Origin: Conservatibacter flavescens | GTDB lineage: Bacteria; Pseudomonadota; Gammaproteobacteria; Enterobacterales; Pasteurellaceae | Direction: 5' to 3' | Assembly: GCF_002795425.1 (NCBI RefSeq) | Contig: NZ_PHHA01000008.1 | Location: forward strand, 22,836-86,835 | Length of the DNA stretch: 64,000 nucleotides | In this document: piece by piece, positions 40,386 to 50,067 of the stretch | How positions within the stretch are numbered: the first letter of the stretch is position 1 | Layout: the number at the start of each line of letters is the position of its first letter | Notes under the pieces: model-generated | Seen by the model: the letters and a program-made list of their open reading frames with translations, nothing else | The model's database searches: none | What the model was told of the DNA's origin: nothing | Position numbers and translations under genes: made by a program

Positions 40386-41231
40386 TTACATGCCAATAAT
40401 GACACAGTTTGTAATACTTTTTGCATCTGCTTGCGCTTTTGCCGCTGCGGCTCTATCGCCAACTGGCCCAACAAACACACGGTTCCAATCAGCACTCGAT
40501 GTCACTCGGCTATTAAATCCAGCCATTGCTAAACGTGCCTGTAGGTTTTCTGCTTGTCCTTTATTTTTAAACGCCCCACATTGTAACCCAAACTTTCCAC
40601 CGGCTGTGGATTGAGATGACGTAGGTTTCGCAGGCTCTTTTTTCGCAGCCTCTTTCACAACCTCTTGTTTTTGTTGTTCTGTCGCCGGTTTTGCAACCAC
40701 TTTCACGGGTTCTGCTTTTTTTACCTCAGGTTTCGCTTCAACGACCTGTGGTTTTTCCACTTTACTCACTGGTGGAGGGGTTTTCGATTCTGTTGTTTTA
40801 GCTTCTTGAGCTTGTTGCTCTGCGCGAGCAAGTGCCGCTTTTTTTGCCTCTTCTGCTTTCTTTTGTTGCGCGAGCTTATCTTGTTCCAACATCGCTAAAA
40901 TTCGCTTTTGCTCTGCTGTTAATTGCGCGTTTTTATCAATAGCACCCGGACTGTTATCCACTGGGATTTCACGAGTTTCTAAATCTTGAATATAACTCCA
41001 CACTTCCTCAGGGCGACTTGGCAATACGCTTTTTGGTGTTGTAGGCTCCACCGGTTGAGTATCCACCCTTTTCTCAACCTCTGGGGCATTTTTTTTCAAA
41101 AAATATAAACCACCAGCAAACATAACTAGTACAATTCCAACGATAAACAGTACCGTTGTTTTACTAATTCCATTGGATTTTTTCTTTTTCCTTGAAGCGC
41201 TACTACGAGCAGCGTAATCACGTTGAGCCAC
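40386..41231 (-). CDS. ftsN: Cell division protein FtsN (SPOR domain)
   Basis: The 281-residue bitopic protein has a short basic cytoplasmic tail (AQRDYAARSSASRKKKKS), one membrane helix near residues 25-45, a long Lys/Glu/Ala/Pro/Thr-rich periplasmic linker and a C-terminal SPOR domain from about residue 207 (GGKFGLQCGAFKNKGQAENL). This is the FtsN layout: it triggers septal peptidoglycan synthesis and binds denuded glycan. Other SPOR proteins could look similar, but the N-terminus fits FtsN. Confidence 0.88.
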   Translation of the reverse strand: MAQRDYAARSSASRKKKKSNGISKTTVLFIVGIVLVMFAGGLYFLKKNAPEVEKRVDTQPVEPTTPKSVLPSRPEEVWSYIQDLETREIPVDNSPGAIDKNAQLTAEQKRILAMLEQDKLAQQKKAEEAKKAALARAEQQAQEAKTTESKTPPPVSKVEKPQVVEAKPEVKKAEPVKVVAKPATEQQKQEVVKEAAKKEPAKPTSSQSTAGGKFGLQCGAFKNKGQAENLQARLAMAGFNSRVTSSADWNRVFVGPVGDRAAAAKAQADAKSITNCVIIGM

Positions 41232-41344
41232 GAGTAAACCTTAATTAACCTAAATAAAATAAATAACAAAATAAGAATAGTCGGTAATTCTACTGAAAAA
41301 ATCTATGAATGACTAGGGTTTCAAGCGGAAATTTAATAAGTTAA

Positions 41345-41421
41345 TGGCACGCCCTATTGGATTCGAACCAATGACCTACGGCTTAGAAGGCCGTTGCTCT
41401 ATCCAGCTGAGCTAAGGGCGC
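41345..41421 (-). tRNA. tRNA-Arg (anticodon TCT)
   Basis: A full cloverleaf of 77 bases with encoded CCA. The acceptor strand GCGCCCT pairs with the 3' end, the anticodon loop reads CTTCTAA, and the T arm has GGTTCGAATCC. It corresponds to E. coli argU and reads rare AGA/AGG codons. The upstream location relative to folD is conserved with E. coli. Confidence 0.96.
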
Positions 41422-41450
41422 ATTTCAAGTGGATACTATCAATAAAGAAG

Positions 41451-41527
41451 TGGTCGGCGAGATAGGATTTGAACCTACGACCCACTGGTCCCAAACCAGT
41501 TGCGCTACCAAGCTGCGCTACTCGCCG
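41451..41527 (-). tRNA. tRNA-Pro (anticodon TGG)
   Basis: A 77-base cloverleaf with encoded CCA, acceptor CGGCGAG, D-arm sequence AGCGCAGCTTGGTAGCGC and anticodon loop TTTGGGA. It is nearly identical in plan to E. coli proM and lies 29 bases upstream of tRNA-Arg, so both are probably processed from one transcript. Confidence 0.96.
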
Positions 41528-41684
41528 ACATCATGGAAGAGAATTATAAATTTCTTTTAATTTCAGTCAATCATTTTTTTCTATTTTATCATCAATCGCT
41601 TAAAATAATCTCACTGCCTCTTACATTTCCCCCCATTTTCTGCCAAAATACTCCGGCAAACGTTTTCTATTTTGAGGATTATCT

Positions 41685-42542
41685 ATGACCGCACAAGTCA
41701 TTTCCGGTACGGCACTCGCCAAACAAATTAAATCAGACATCCAACAAAAAATTAGCCAATACCTTGCGACAGGTAAACGTTCTCCTGGTTTAGCCGTCGT
41801 CCTTGTTGGTGCGGATCCTGCCTCACAGGTCTACGTGGGAAGTAAACGCAAAAGCTGTGCGGAAATTGGTATCCAATCTCAGTCCTATGATTTAGCCGAA
41901 ACCACGACAGAAGCAGAGTTACTCGCACTGATCAAAAAACTGAATCAAGATACTTCTGTTGACGGTATTTTAGTACAACTTCCTTTACCTGCGCATATTG
42001 ACAGTACAAAAGTGATTGAGGCGATTGCACCTGAAAAAGATGTGGACGGTTTTCATCCCTATAATGTAGGCCGTTTATGTCAACGCATTCCGACATTACG
42101 TGCTTGCACACCTTTTGGGGTCATCAAATTACTTGAAACCACTGGCGTAGATTTACACGGACAACATGCGGTCATTGTCGGCGCGTCAAATATTGTTGGT
42201 CGCCCAATGGCGATGGAATTACTGCTCGCTGGCGCAACAGTTACAGTCACCCATAAATTTACTAAAGACCTTGAATCCCATGTACGTCAAGCCGATATTT
42301 TGATCGTTGCTGTGGGTAAAGCCAAATTTATTCCTGGCGACTGGATTAAATCCGGTGCAATTGTGATCGATGTCGGCATTAATCGCGTAGAGGGTAAATT
42401 ATATGGTGATGTTGATTATGAAAGTGCGGTCAAAAATGCCGGATTTATTACGCCAGTGCCAGGCGGTGTAGGTCCAATGACTGTTGCAATGCTAATGCAT
42501 AATACCTTATTCGCATACGAGCAACACGAAGGTTTAAATTAA
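41685..42542 (+). CDS. folD: Bifunctional methylene-THF dehydrogenase/cyclohydrolase FolD
   Basis: The 285-residue enzyme interconverts 5,10-methylene-THF and 10-formyl-THF. Active-site segments are [13 protein letters not shown] (catalytic lysine), [21 protein letters not shown], the NADP-binding [14 protein letters not shown], and the C-terminal [14 protein letters not shown]. Single gene converging with cysS. Confidence 0.97.
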   Translation: MTAQVISGTALAKQIKSDIQQKISQYLATGKRSPGLAVVLVGADPASQVYVGSKRKSCAEIGIQSQSYDLAETTTEAELLALIKKLNQDTSVDGILVQLPLPAHIDSTKVIEAIAPEKDVDGFHPYNVGRLCQRIPTLRACTPFGVIKLLETTGVDLHGQHAVIVGASNIVGRPMAMELLLAGATVTVTHKFTKDLESHVRQADILIVAVGKAKFIPGDWIKSGAIVIDVGINRVEGKLYGDVDYESAVKNAGFITPVPGGVGPMTVAMLMHNTLFAYEQHEGLN

Positions 42543-42552
42543 TCATCAAATT

Positions 42553-42596
42553 AAAAAGTGCGGTTGAAAAATCTATTTTTCTACACCGCTCTTTTA
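42553..42596. terminator. Terminator between folD and cysS
   Basis: An uptake word (AAAAGTGCGGTTGAAAAA) is followed by an imperfect complement (TTTTTCTACACCGCTCTTT), forming a bidirectional hairpin between two converging genes. Confidence 0.65.
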
Positions 42597-42613
42597 TATG
42601 ATGTCTTTCTCTA

Positions 42614-43993
42614 TCAAGCTTTACGCCAAGTCGTACCATTCGGGCCGTCTTCTAAAACAATGCCCATTGCAGTTAATTGGTTACGCGCCTCATCAGCTTT
42701 CGCCCAATCCTTGTTTGCTCGTGCGGTATTACGTTGAGTAATTAAAGTTTCAATGGCGGCCACTTCATCATCTTGAGTGTCCCCTTTTAAGAACGCCTCA
42801 GGATCTTGGCTTAATAAGCCTAACACGCCGGCCAATTGTTTTAGACGTGCGGCAAAATGATTCGCTTGTTTTGGATCGTCTAGCTTTAATTTATTTAACT
42901 CACGCACCATATCAAACAACACAGCTAATGCTGCTGGCGTATTGAAATCATCATTCATGGCGGCTTCAAATGCTTGTATATATTGTTCACCACCTACAGC
43001 CTCAACGCTCGTATCACAACCTCGCAACGCGGTATATAAACGTTCTAAAGCCGCTCTAGCATTTTCTAAGGCTTCTAAGTCGTAATTTAACAGTGAGCGA
43101 TATTGCGCTGTCAAAAAGAAATAACGCAAACTTTCGGCATCATATTTTTCAAGCATAGTGCGCAGTGTAAAAAAGTTGCCTAGTGACTTAGACATTTTCA
43201 CTTCGTCAATCGTCAGCATTCCCGTATGCAACCAATAATTCACATACTCCCCCCCATGCGCACAGCAAGACTGAGCAATTTCATTTTCATGATGAGGGAA
43301 CATCAAATCTGAACCACCACCATGAATATCAAAGTGTTCACCAAGTTCTTTACTGTTCATTGCCGAACATTCAATATGCCAACCCGGTCGTCCTTTTCCC
43401 CATGGCGAATCCCAACTTGGTTCGTTGGGTTTAGACATTTTCCATAATACAAAATCCATTGGATTGCGCTTCACACTTTTAATTTCAACGCGCGCGCCGG
43501 CTTGTAGTTGTTCTAAATTTTGTCGAGAAAGCGCACCATAATTCGCAAAACTTTCCACATTAAACATCACGTCGCCATCTTCTGCGACATAAGCATTACC
43601 TTTTGCAATTAAGGTTTTCACCATCTCAATAATCTCAGGAATATGCTGTGTCGCACGCGGCTCTAAATCGGGGCGTAGTATATTTAAAGCATCAAAATCC
43701 TTATGCATTTCAGCAATCATTCGTTCCACAAGCGCATCACAACTTTCGTTATTTTCCAATGCTCTCTTAATAATTTTATCATCTACGTCGGTAATATTAC
43801 GCACATAGCGCAAGTTATAGCCTAAATAACGTAGATAGCGACTAATGACATCAAAAGACACAAAAGTACGTCCATGACCAAAATGGCACAAATCGTAAAC
43901 CGTCACCCCACATACATACATTCCCACTTGGTTAGGATTAATGGGGTTAAAGACTTCTTTTTCTCGTGTCAGTGTATTAAAAATTTTTAGCAT
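42614..43993 (-). CDS. cysS: Cysteinyl-tRNA synthetase
   Basis: The 459-residue class I synthetase charges tRNA-Cys. The zinc cysteine is in YVCGVTVYD, the HIGH motif appears as HFGH, the adenylation region has GWHIECSAM and [11 protein letters not shown], and KMSKS is exact in [11 protein letters not shown]. The C-terminal anticodon-binding region is present. Length is normal. Confidence 0.97.
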   Translation of the reverse strand: MLKIFNTLTREKEVFNPINPNQVGMYVCGVTVYDLCHFGHGRTFVSFDVISRYLRYLGYNLRYVRNITDVDDKIIKRALENNESCDALVERMIAEMHKDFDALNILRPDLEPRATQHIPEIIEMVKTLIAKGNAYVAEDGDVMFNVESFANYGALSRQNLEQLQAGARVEIKSVKRNPMDFVLWKMSKPNEPSWDSPWGKGRPGWHIECSAMNSKELGEHFDIHGGGSDLMFPHHENEIAQSCCAHGGEYVNYWLHTGMLTIDEVKMSKSLGNFFTLRTMLEKYDAESLRYFFLTAQYRSLLNYDLEALENARAALERLYTALRGCDTSVEAVGGEQYIQAFEAAMNDDFNTPAALAVLFDMVRELNKLKLDDPKQANHFAARLKQLAGVLGLLSQDPEAFLKGDTQDDEVAAIETLITQRNTARANKDWAKADEARNQLTAMGIVLEDGPNGTTWRKA

Positions 43994-44099
43994 TTTTTGA
44001 TGTTCTCTTTTCTTGTATGAATAATTGACCGCTCTTTTATAGCACTTTTTGTTATTTTATGGAATAATGCAGACTTTAAATGCAATATAGGACAACAAA

Positions 44100-44591
44100 A
44101 TGATTACATTACATACAAATTTTGGCGATATTAAGATTGCTTTAAATCATGAGAAAGCCCCTATTACCGCAGAAAATTTTTTAAATTACTGCAAAGACGG
44201 CTTCTATAATAACACAATTTTTCACCGTGTAATCGATGGCTTTATGATTCAAGGCGGTGGTTTAGAAGCTGGCATGCAAGAAAAAGAAACCAATGCGCCT
44301 ATCAAAAACGAAGCAAATAACGGTTTAAGCAACAAACGAGGAACTATCGCGATGGCGCGTACCTCTGATCCTCATTCTGCTACAGCACAATTCTTTATCA
44401 ATGTGAATGACAATGACTTCCTTGATTTCAAATCTGAAACCATGCAAGGTTGGGGATATTGTGTATTTGGCGAAGTGGTTGAAGGCATGGAAACTGTGGA
44501 TAAAATCCGTAAAGTGAAAACTGGCAACTACGGCTTCCACCAAGATGTACCAAAAGAAGAAGTTATTATCACTTCTGTCACCGTCGCATAA
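44100..44591 (+). CDS. ppiB: Peptidyl-prolyl cis-trans isomerase B (cyclophilin)
   Basis: The 163-residue protein is a cytoplasmic cyclophilin, lacking a signal peptide. The active-site segment is [14 protein letters not shown], followed by [20 protein letters not shown]. It matches E. coli PpiB in length and motifs and is divergent from cysS, as in E. coli. Confidence 0.95.
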   Translation: MITLHTNFGDIKIALNHEKAPITAENFLNYCKDGFYNNTIFHRVIDGFMIQGGGLEAGMQEKETNAPIKNEANNGLSNKRGTIAMARTSDPHSATAQFFINVNDNDFLDFKSETMQGWGYCVFGEVVEGMETVDKIRKVKTGNYGFHQDVPKEEVIITSVTVA

Positions 44592-44600
44592 TCCATAATG

Positions 44601-44650
44601 AGGCGAATTCTGTTCGCCTTAGCAAGATAATGGGCGTATGTAATACGCCC
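44601..44650. repeat. Two hairpins after ppiB, one a GGGCGTAT palindrome
   Basis: AGGCGAA/TTCGCCT (44601-44619) is a possible ppiB terminator. GGGCGTAT-GTA-ATACGCCC (44632-44650) belongs to the same palindrome family seen at 56294-56359 and beside both complete IS copies. Confidence 0.65.
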
Positions 44651-44736
44651 CTGCAATAAATTTCATAACCCATTGAAATATAAATAATACTTTAAGCCTG
44701 ACAACCATGTCGCCTTTTTCTTTGTGATACAAATAT

Positions 44737-45525
44737 ATGTATTGTTTTTTTGACACTCACACTCACCTTGACTATGTGCAAGAAAGCACACAAACCCCTT
44801 TGGCACAGTTAATTGACAATGCAAGTGCGGTTGGAATTCAAAAAATTTTAATCGTTGCCGTTTTTCGAGAAAATTTTAAAACAATTGAAAAAATGACCGC
44901 ACTTTTCCCTGAACAATTACGCTATGGATTGGGATTACACCCCTTATATATCCGTCAGCATCAACAAAGTGATTTAGACTTATTAGCCAAGCAATTAGCT
45001 AGAAAAGACCCTCTTTGTACCGCAATCGCTGAAATTGGTTTAGAGCGCGCGATCCCCGAACTCGTGGAGGATGATCTCTGGCGTAAACAATGTGAGTATC
45101 TTGAAGCCCAGTTACAATTGGCAAAACAGTTTCATTTACCCATCAATTTACACTCACGTAAAAGCCACGAACAGCTTTTTTCCTTTTTGAAGCGCATTCA
45201 ATTGCCAAAATGTGGGGTCGTGCATGGTTTTGCCGGCAGCTATGACCAAGCAAAACGCTTTGTAGATTTGGGATATAAAATCGGTGTGGGCGGTACAATT
45301 ACTTATGCACGCGCAAATAAAACCCGTCAAACCATTGCCAAATTACCCCTTGATGCGTTATTACTTGAGACAGATAGCCCAGATATGCCGGTATTTGGTT
45401 TTCAAGGGCAACCCAATCGACCAGAGCGGTTATATCATGTGTTTCAGTCATTATGCGCACTACGTTCGGAGTCCCCTGAACATATTGCTGACACGATTTG
45501 GAAAAACAGTCAGATCTTTAGCTAA
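44737..45525 (+). CDS. TatD family metal-dependent hydrolase (YjjV-like)
   Basis: The 262-residue TIM-barrel hydrolase has metal ligands in FDTHTHLD, AIAEIGLE, INLHSRKSHEQL, VHGFAGS and LLLETDSPDMP, all TatD-family hallmarks. Relatives are DNases or aminoacylase-like enzymes, sometimes for D-amino-acid tRNA quality control; YjjV is the closest in length and style. Single gene; the mtl control region starts after its stop. Confidence 0.85.
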   Translation: MYCFFDTHTHLDYVQESTQTPLAQLIDNASAVGIQKILIVAVFRENFKTIEKMTALFPEQLRYGLGLHPLYIRQHQQSDLDLLAKQLARKDPLCTAIAEIGLERAIPELVEDDLWRKQCEYLEAQLQLAKQFHLPINLHSRKSHEQLFSFLKRIQLPKCGVVHGFAGSYDQAKRFVDLGYKIGVGGTITYARANKTRQTIAKLPLDALLLETDSPDMPVFGFQGQPNRPERLYHVFQSLCALRSESPEHIADTIWKNSQIFS

Positions 45526-45527
45526 AA

Positions 45528-45543
45528 TATGATACAGATCACA
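45528..45543. promoter_or_regulatory. CRP-like site 1 upstream of mtlA
   Basis: TATGATACAGATCACA has one perfect half-site (TCACA) and a one-base variant (TATGA). Its centre lies 40 bases from site 2. Confidence 0.55.
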
Positions 45544-45567
45544 TATCAATCTTATTTATTATTTTTT

Positions 45568-45583
45568 TGTGATGTAAATCACA
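45568..45583. promoter_or_regulatory. CRP site 2 upstream of mtlA
   Basis: TGTGATGTAAATCACA matches both CRP half-sites perfectly. Confidence 0.85.
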
Positions 45584-45611
45584 TTTTAAAACAAAAGGTA
45601 AATTTATTTAT

Positions 45612-45627
45612 TGTGATACACATCACA
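45612..45627. promoter_or_regulatory. CRP site 3 upstream of mtlA
   Basis: TGTGATACACATCACA matches both half-sites perfectly and is the closest to the gene, about 90 bases before the start codon. Its centre is 44 bases from site 2. Confidence 0.85.
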
Positions 45628-45710
45628 TTTTTAATCTTTAAAATTTGCCTTTTTTTTCGCCTATGTTACTTTACCCTTGATTTAATACCTATTTGAAAAT
45701 CGAGGTCTTT

Positions 45711-47594
45711 ATGCTTTCAGCAAATGCAAAAGTTAAAATCCAGAGTTTTGGACGTTTTCTCTCCAATATGGTGATGCCGAATATCGGCGCATTTATCGCG
45801 TGGGGATTTATTACCGCGCTCTTTATCCCTACTGGTTGGCTACCAAATGAAACTTTAGCCAAGATGGTAGGGCCAATGATCACCTATTTATTACCTCTGT
45901 TAATTGGTTATACCGGTGGTAAATTAGTCGCAGGCGATCGCGGCGCTGTGGTCGGTGCTATTACTACAGCAGGGGTAATTGTTGGTACAGACATTCCTAT
46001 GTTCTTGGGCGCAATGATCGCAGGGCCTACTGGCGGTTGGGTTATTAAGAAATTTGACCAATGGGCTGATGGTAAAATCAAAAGTGGTTTTGAGATGTTA
46101 GTCAATAACTTCTCATCAGGCATCATCGGAATGATCCTGGCCATTCTTTTCTTTTGGGTTATTGGACCAATTGTAAAAGAATTATCGACTTTACTCGCCG
46201 CTGGTGTGGATGTCTTAGTGCGTAACGGCTTATTGCCACTTACCTCATTATTTGTTGAACCTGCAAAAATCCTGTTCTTAAACAATGCCATTAATCACGG
46301 TATTTTCTCTCCACTAGGTATTCAACAATCTCAAGAATTTGGTCAATCTGTTTTCTTCTTAATTGAGGCAAATCCAGGTCCAGGCTTAGGTGTTCTACTC
46401 GCCTATATGTTCTTCGGTAGAGGCTCGGCCAAACAAACCTCAGGTGGAGCTGCGATTATCCATTTCTTCGGAGGCATTCATGAAATTTACTTCCCTTATG
46501 TATTGATGAATCCTCGTTTGTTAATTGCGGTGATTGCTGGCGGTATGACCGGTGTATTTACACTTGTTTTATTTAACGCAGGGTTACAAGCGCCAGCTTC
46601 GCCTGGTTCAATTATTGCGGTACTGGCAATGACACCAAAAGCGTCATTCTTAGGAGTGATTTTATCGGTCATTTTCTCTTGTGCGGTATCTTTTGTTTTA
46701 TCCTCTTTCTTCCTTAAAATTCAAAAAGAAGATGCAGGCAAAACCTTAGAAGATATGCAAGCGGCTTCAAAAGCCATGAAATCAAGCAATGCTAACCAAA
46801 ATGCGGTTACAGATTACAACGGATTGCGTAAAATCTTCGTCTCTTGCGATGCGGGTATGGGTTCGAGCGCAATGGGTGCAAGCATGCTACGCAAAAAAGT
46901 TAAAGATGCTGGCTTACCTTTAGAAGTGACTAACTGTGCAATCAATGATTTACCCGATGATGCTCGCTTAGTCATCACTCACCAAGATTTAACTCTACGT
47001 GCAAAACAACGCGTACCGAATGCGATGCATTTATCATTACAAAACTTCTTGGATAATAAATTCTACGATAGTTTAATCGGTGAATTAAAAGCAACCCTTA
47101 ATTCACCTAAAGCAGAAACCGAAACCACACAACCGGAAAATGTAATAGAAGTAAATGGCGCAACTTTCCAGTTATCAGAAAGCCAAATTTTCTTAGGCTT
47201 ACACGCAGATAATAAAGAAGATGCGATTCGTTTTGCTGGTGAACAGTTAGTTGCTTCAGGCTTTGTATTACCAAGCTATGTCGATGCTATGTTTGAGCGT
47301 GAAAAAATGGTATCGACTTACTTAGGCGAGGGCGTGGCTGTGCCACATGGTACAGTGGAAGCCAAAGATGCTGTTTTAAAAACAGGTGTTGTCGTATGCC
47401 AATATCCAAATGGTGTCCGTTTCACCGATGACGATGATGGTATTGCCAAATTAGTTATCGGTATTGCCGCCCGTAATAATGAACATGTCCAAGTGGTGTC
47501 TGCGATTACAAATGCTTTAGATAGCGAAGAAGCCATTGAAATTTTAACCTCAACTGGTGATGTTCAAAAAGTGTTAGCATTACTCAAAGCATAA
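45711..47594 (+). CDS. mtlA: PTS mannitol-specific EIICBA
   Basis: The 627-residue permease takes up and phosphorylates mannitol to mannitol-1-phosphate. The EIIC membrane domain starts KIQSFGRFLSNMVMPNIGAF and includes FFGGIHEIYFPYV. The EIIB cysteine is in SCDAGMGSSAMGAS, and the EIIA histidine is in GVAVPHGTVEAK. All three domains are present as in E. coli. I chose ATG 45711, preceded by GAGG at 45702-45705; an in-frame TTG at 45693 has no such site. Three CRP-type sites lie upstream, so expression should be strongly cAMP-dependent. Confidence 0.97.
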   Translation: MLSANAKVKIQSFGRFLSNMVMPNIGAFIAWGFITALFIPTGWLPNETLAKMVGPMITYLLPLLIGYTGGKLVAGDRGAVVGAITTAGVIVGTDIPMFLGAMIAGPTGGWVIKKFDQWADGKIKSGFEMLVNNFSSGIIGMILAILFFWVIGPIVKELSTLLAAGVDVLVRNGLLPLTSLFVEPAKILFLNNAINHGIFSPLGIQQSQEFGQSVFFLIEANPGPGLGVLLAYMFFGRGSAKQTSGGAAIIHFFGGIHEIYFPYVLMNPRLLIAVIAGGMTGVFTLVLFNAGLQAPASPGSIIAVLAMTPKASFLGVILSVIFSCAVSFVLSSFFLKIQKEDAGKTLEDMQAASKAMKSSNANQNAVTDYNGLRKIFVSCDAGMGSSAMGASMLRKKVKDAGLPLEVTNCAINDLPDDARLVITHQDLTLRAKQRVPNAMHLSLQNFLDNKFYDSLIGELKATLNSPKAETETTQPENVIEVNGATFQLSESQIFLGLHADNKEDAIRFAGEQLVASGFVLPSYVDAMFEREKMVSTYLGEGVAVPHGTVEAKDAVLKTGVVVCQYPNGVRFTDDDDGIAKLVIGIAARNNEHVQVVSAITNALDSEEAIEILTSTGDVQKVLALLKA

Positions 47595-47611
47595 GAAACG
47601 TTGTACTATAG

Positions 47612-47629
47612 GGCAAGGTTCGCCTTGCC
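47612..47629 (+). promoter_or_regulatory. mtlA-mtlD intercistronic hairpin with TTCG loop
   Basis: GGCAAGG, TTCG, CCTTGCC forms a very stable tetraloop hairpin without a T run. It probably protects the mtlA mRNA or adjusts relative expression rather than terminating. Confidence 0.6.
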
Positions 47630-47657
47630 TCTATACCATTCACATAAAGGGAATCAC

Positions 47658-48809
47658 ATGAAAGCATTACATTTTGGCGCAGGCAATATTGGTCGTGGTT
47701 TTATTGGTAAGTTATTAGCAGACTCTGGTATTCCAGTCGTGTTCGCGGATGTTAACGATAAGGTCATTAATTTGCTTAATCAACAAGGGGCATATAATGT
47801 CAAAATTGTTGGTGAACAAAGTAAACTTGAACAAGTTAATCATGTCAGTGGTGTTAATTCCAAAGACGAAAATGCGGTAATCGATTTATTTCATTCAGTC
47901 GATTTAATCACCACCGCAGTCGGGCCAACGGTACTTAAAATTATTTCAAGCACGATTGCAAAAGGTCTAATTGCTCGTATTGAAGCTGGCAATACGCAAC
48001 CATTTAATATTATTGCTTGTGAAAATATGGTACGTGGCACAACCTTTTTAAAAGAACAAGTTTTCACTCACTTAACCCCTGAACAACAAAAACAAGTGAG
48101 CGAATTTGTCGGTTTTGTGGACTCAGCGGTGGATCGTATTGTGCCACCGGTGAATGCGCCAGAAGATGATCCACTCTTAGTCACCGTTGAAGAATTCAGC
48201 GAATGGATAGTGGATCAAACCCAATTCAAAGGGAATATCCCTGATATTCAAGGCATGGAAAAAACAGATAACCTCATGGCATTTATTGAGCGTAAACTCT
48301 TTACCCTGAATACCGGTCATGCTGTCACGGCCTATATGGGTAAACAAAAAGGTTATCAATTTGTGCGTGAATCCATTGAAGATGAAAGTATTAAAGACTT
48401 CGTAAAAGCTGTTATGCAAGAGAGTGGCGAAGTGTTGATTCAACGTTATGCATTCGATCGCCAAGCCCATGCTGCATATATTGAAAAAATCCTCAAACGC
48501 TTTGCTAATCCATATTTAGTCGATGATGTCGATCGCGTTGGTCGGGAGCCATTACGTAAGCTGAGTGAAAACGATCGTTTAATCAAACCATTACGAGGCA
48601 CGTTAGAATATAAGCTTAGTCATGACAATTTAATCCGTGCTATTGCAACCGCATTGCTATACCGCAACGATAGCGACCCACAGGCACAAGAACTTGAGGC
48701 CGCAATAAATCAAGAAGGCGTAGAAGCAACGCTGCGTAAATACACAGGTTTACAGGATCAAGATGTTATCACTCGCATTGTGAATCAATATCATGTATTG
48801 ACACATTAA
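47658..48809 (+). CDS. mtlD: Mannitol-1-phosphate 5-dehydrogenase
   Basis: The 383-residue enzyme oxidises mannitol-1-phosphate to fructose-6-phosphate with NAD. The nucleotide-binding start is [17 protein letters not shown], and the catalytic region has [18 protein letters not shown] with the key lysine and histidine. ATG 47658 follows AAAGGGA; an in-frame start at 47601 would add 19 residues that do not fit the family. Confidence 0.97.
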   Translation: MKALHFGAGNIGRGFIGKLLADSGIPVVFADVNDKVINLLNQQGAYNVKIVGEQSKLEQVNHVSGVNSKDENAVIDLFHSVDLITTAVGPTVLKIISSTIAKGLIARIEAGNTQPFNIIACENMVRGTTFLKEQVFTHLTPEQQKQVSEFVGFVDSAVDRIVPPVNAPEDDPLLVTVEEFSEWIVDQTQFKGNIPDIQGMEKTDNLMAFIERKLFTLNTGHAVTAYMGKQKGYQFVRESIEDESIKDFVKAVMQESGEVLIQRYAFDRQAHAAYIEKILKRFANPYLVDDVDRVGREPLRKLSENDRLIKPLRGTLEYKLSHDNLIRAIATALLYRNDSDPQAQELEAAINQEGVEATLRKYTGLQDQDVITRIVNQYHVLTH

Positions 48810-48823
48810 TTTTGGGATAACGC

Positions 48824-49345
48824 GTGTTTCAGGACGAAAACCTTATTTATGAAAAACTCAATGATGCAACCTCTATTCGAGGTTTCATCATTTCTGCTGT
48901 CTCTCTATTTGAAGAATCAGTAGATCAATTAATTAACCGTGTCTTTCTTAAAACAGATTTTGCAGTGAAATCCGTCGTAGATTCCTTACTTTATCAATCA
49001 GGGCCATTGTTTGAATTGCCTATTCGCCTAAAAGTATTATTAGGATTAGGCGTTATTTCTCATGATGTCTTTGAAGACATTAACGCTTTTCTTTCCATGA
49101 AAGAACAGCTCAATAATGATGAAAAAGATTATACATTTAATGATGACAACATCATCAGTTTTACACAAAATCTATGCCATCAAAAAGATAAACCACTTAT
49201 CACAATAACAAATACCTCAATGGATAATCACGATTCATTACAACATCAAATGCATCTATTACGCCAAGAAAAAATTATTCGCTCCAGTCTTATTTTGATT
49301 ATTAGCGAAATTTATGAACAATTACAAATTGAAAGTCCTCTTTAA
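48824..49345 (+). CDS. mtlR: Mannitol operon repressor MtlR
   Basis: The 173-residue protein matches the MtlR family: SIRGFIISAVSLFEESVDQLI, LRL-like RLKVLLGLGVISHDVFEDI and ALREELN-like SMKEQLNNDEKDYTF. It starts with GTG 14 bases after mtlD. MtlR represses the mannitol operon in enterobacteria although it lacks an obvious helix-turn-helix; the same gene order mtlA-mtlD-mtlR is kept here. Confidence 0.9.
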   Translation: MFQDENLIYEKLNDATSIRGFIISAVSLFEESVDQLINRVFLKTDFAVKSVVDSLLYQSGPLFELPIRLKVLLGLGVISHDVFEDINAFLSMKEQLNNDEKDYTFNDDNIISFTQNLCHQKDKPLITITNTSMDNHDSLQHQMHLLRQEKIIRSSLILIISEIYEQLQIESPL

Positions 49346-49418
49346 CTTGAAATTTCCATCTATTAACGCCATTATAAAACTATTCGATTTTTAACCGCAC
49401 TTTCATTGGAATAACACT

Positions 49419-49979
49419 ATGGATATGAACGCCATTCAGTATTTAATCTTTACCCTTATCGGGCTTTACAGCTTTATTTTAGTACTACGTGCTTGGTTTC
49501 AATATTGCAAGGTGGATTTTTATAACCCACTTTCACAAACACTCGTTAAGCTAACACAACCGGTGCTTGCGCCCTTGCGTAAAGTGATTCCGAGCAAAAA
49601 CAATCTTGATTTAGCCGCATTAATTGCCGCGTTTATTCTATCGGCCATAAAATATCCGGCCCTCACGCTCATTGGGGGACAGGTGATGCCCGCCATACCA
49701 CAGACATTGCTTATTGGTATTTTAGGGGTAATCAAAACCTTTGGGGAAATTCTCTTTTGGTCAATCTTAATCAGAGCAATTTTAAGTTGGTTTAGTCGTG
49801 GCAATAGTCCACTAGAATATACACTTTATCAGATCACAGAACCCGTATTAGGCCCTATCCGCCGCCTATTACCAAGTACCGGTATGATCGATTTTTCTGT
49901 CATGATATTAGGGTTTATCCTAATTTTCGGTAATAAATTGATGTATGATTTTTTTAACGTTTTGTGGTTATTAGCATAA
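49419..49979 (+). CDS. YggT family membrane protein
   Basis: The 186-residue integral membrane protein contains two YggT domains, each with the pattern LVLRAWFQ-like helix followed by PxxQxLxKxTxPxLxPxRKxxP (here NPLSQTLVKLTQPVLAPLRK and PLEYTLYQITEPVLGPIRR). Family members are linked to osmotic or membrane homeostasis and cell division, but the molecular role is unsettled. Four hydrophobic segments are visible. It converges with tpiA across a hairpin. Confidence 0.88.
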   Translation: MDMNAIQYLIFTLIGLYSFILVLRAWFQYCKVDFYNPLSQTLVKLTQPVLAPLRKVIPSKNNLDLAALIAAFILSAIKYPALTLIGGQVMPAIPQTLLIGILGVIKTFGEILFWSILIRAILSWFSRGNSPLEYTLYQITEPVLGPIRRLLPSTGMIDFSVMILGFILIFGNKLMYDFFNVLWLLA

Positions 49980-50006
49980 ATTATCACATTTCAATCCACT
50001 GATTAT

Positions 50007-50041
50007 CTGACAGCCCCAAGTTTTCCTATGGGCGCTGTCAG
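50007..50041. terminator. Bidirectional hairpin between yggT and tpiA
   Basis: CTGACAGC at 50007-50014 pairs with GCTGTCAG at 50034-50041, extended by CCC/GGG inside. It lies between two converging genes. Confidence 0.6.
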
Positions 50042-50067
50042 ATGACAATCAATGCGCTATACCATCA

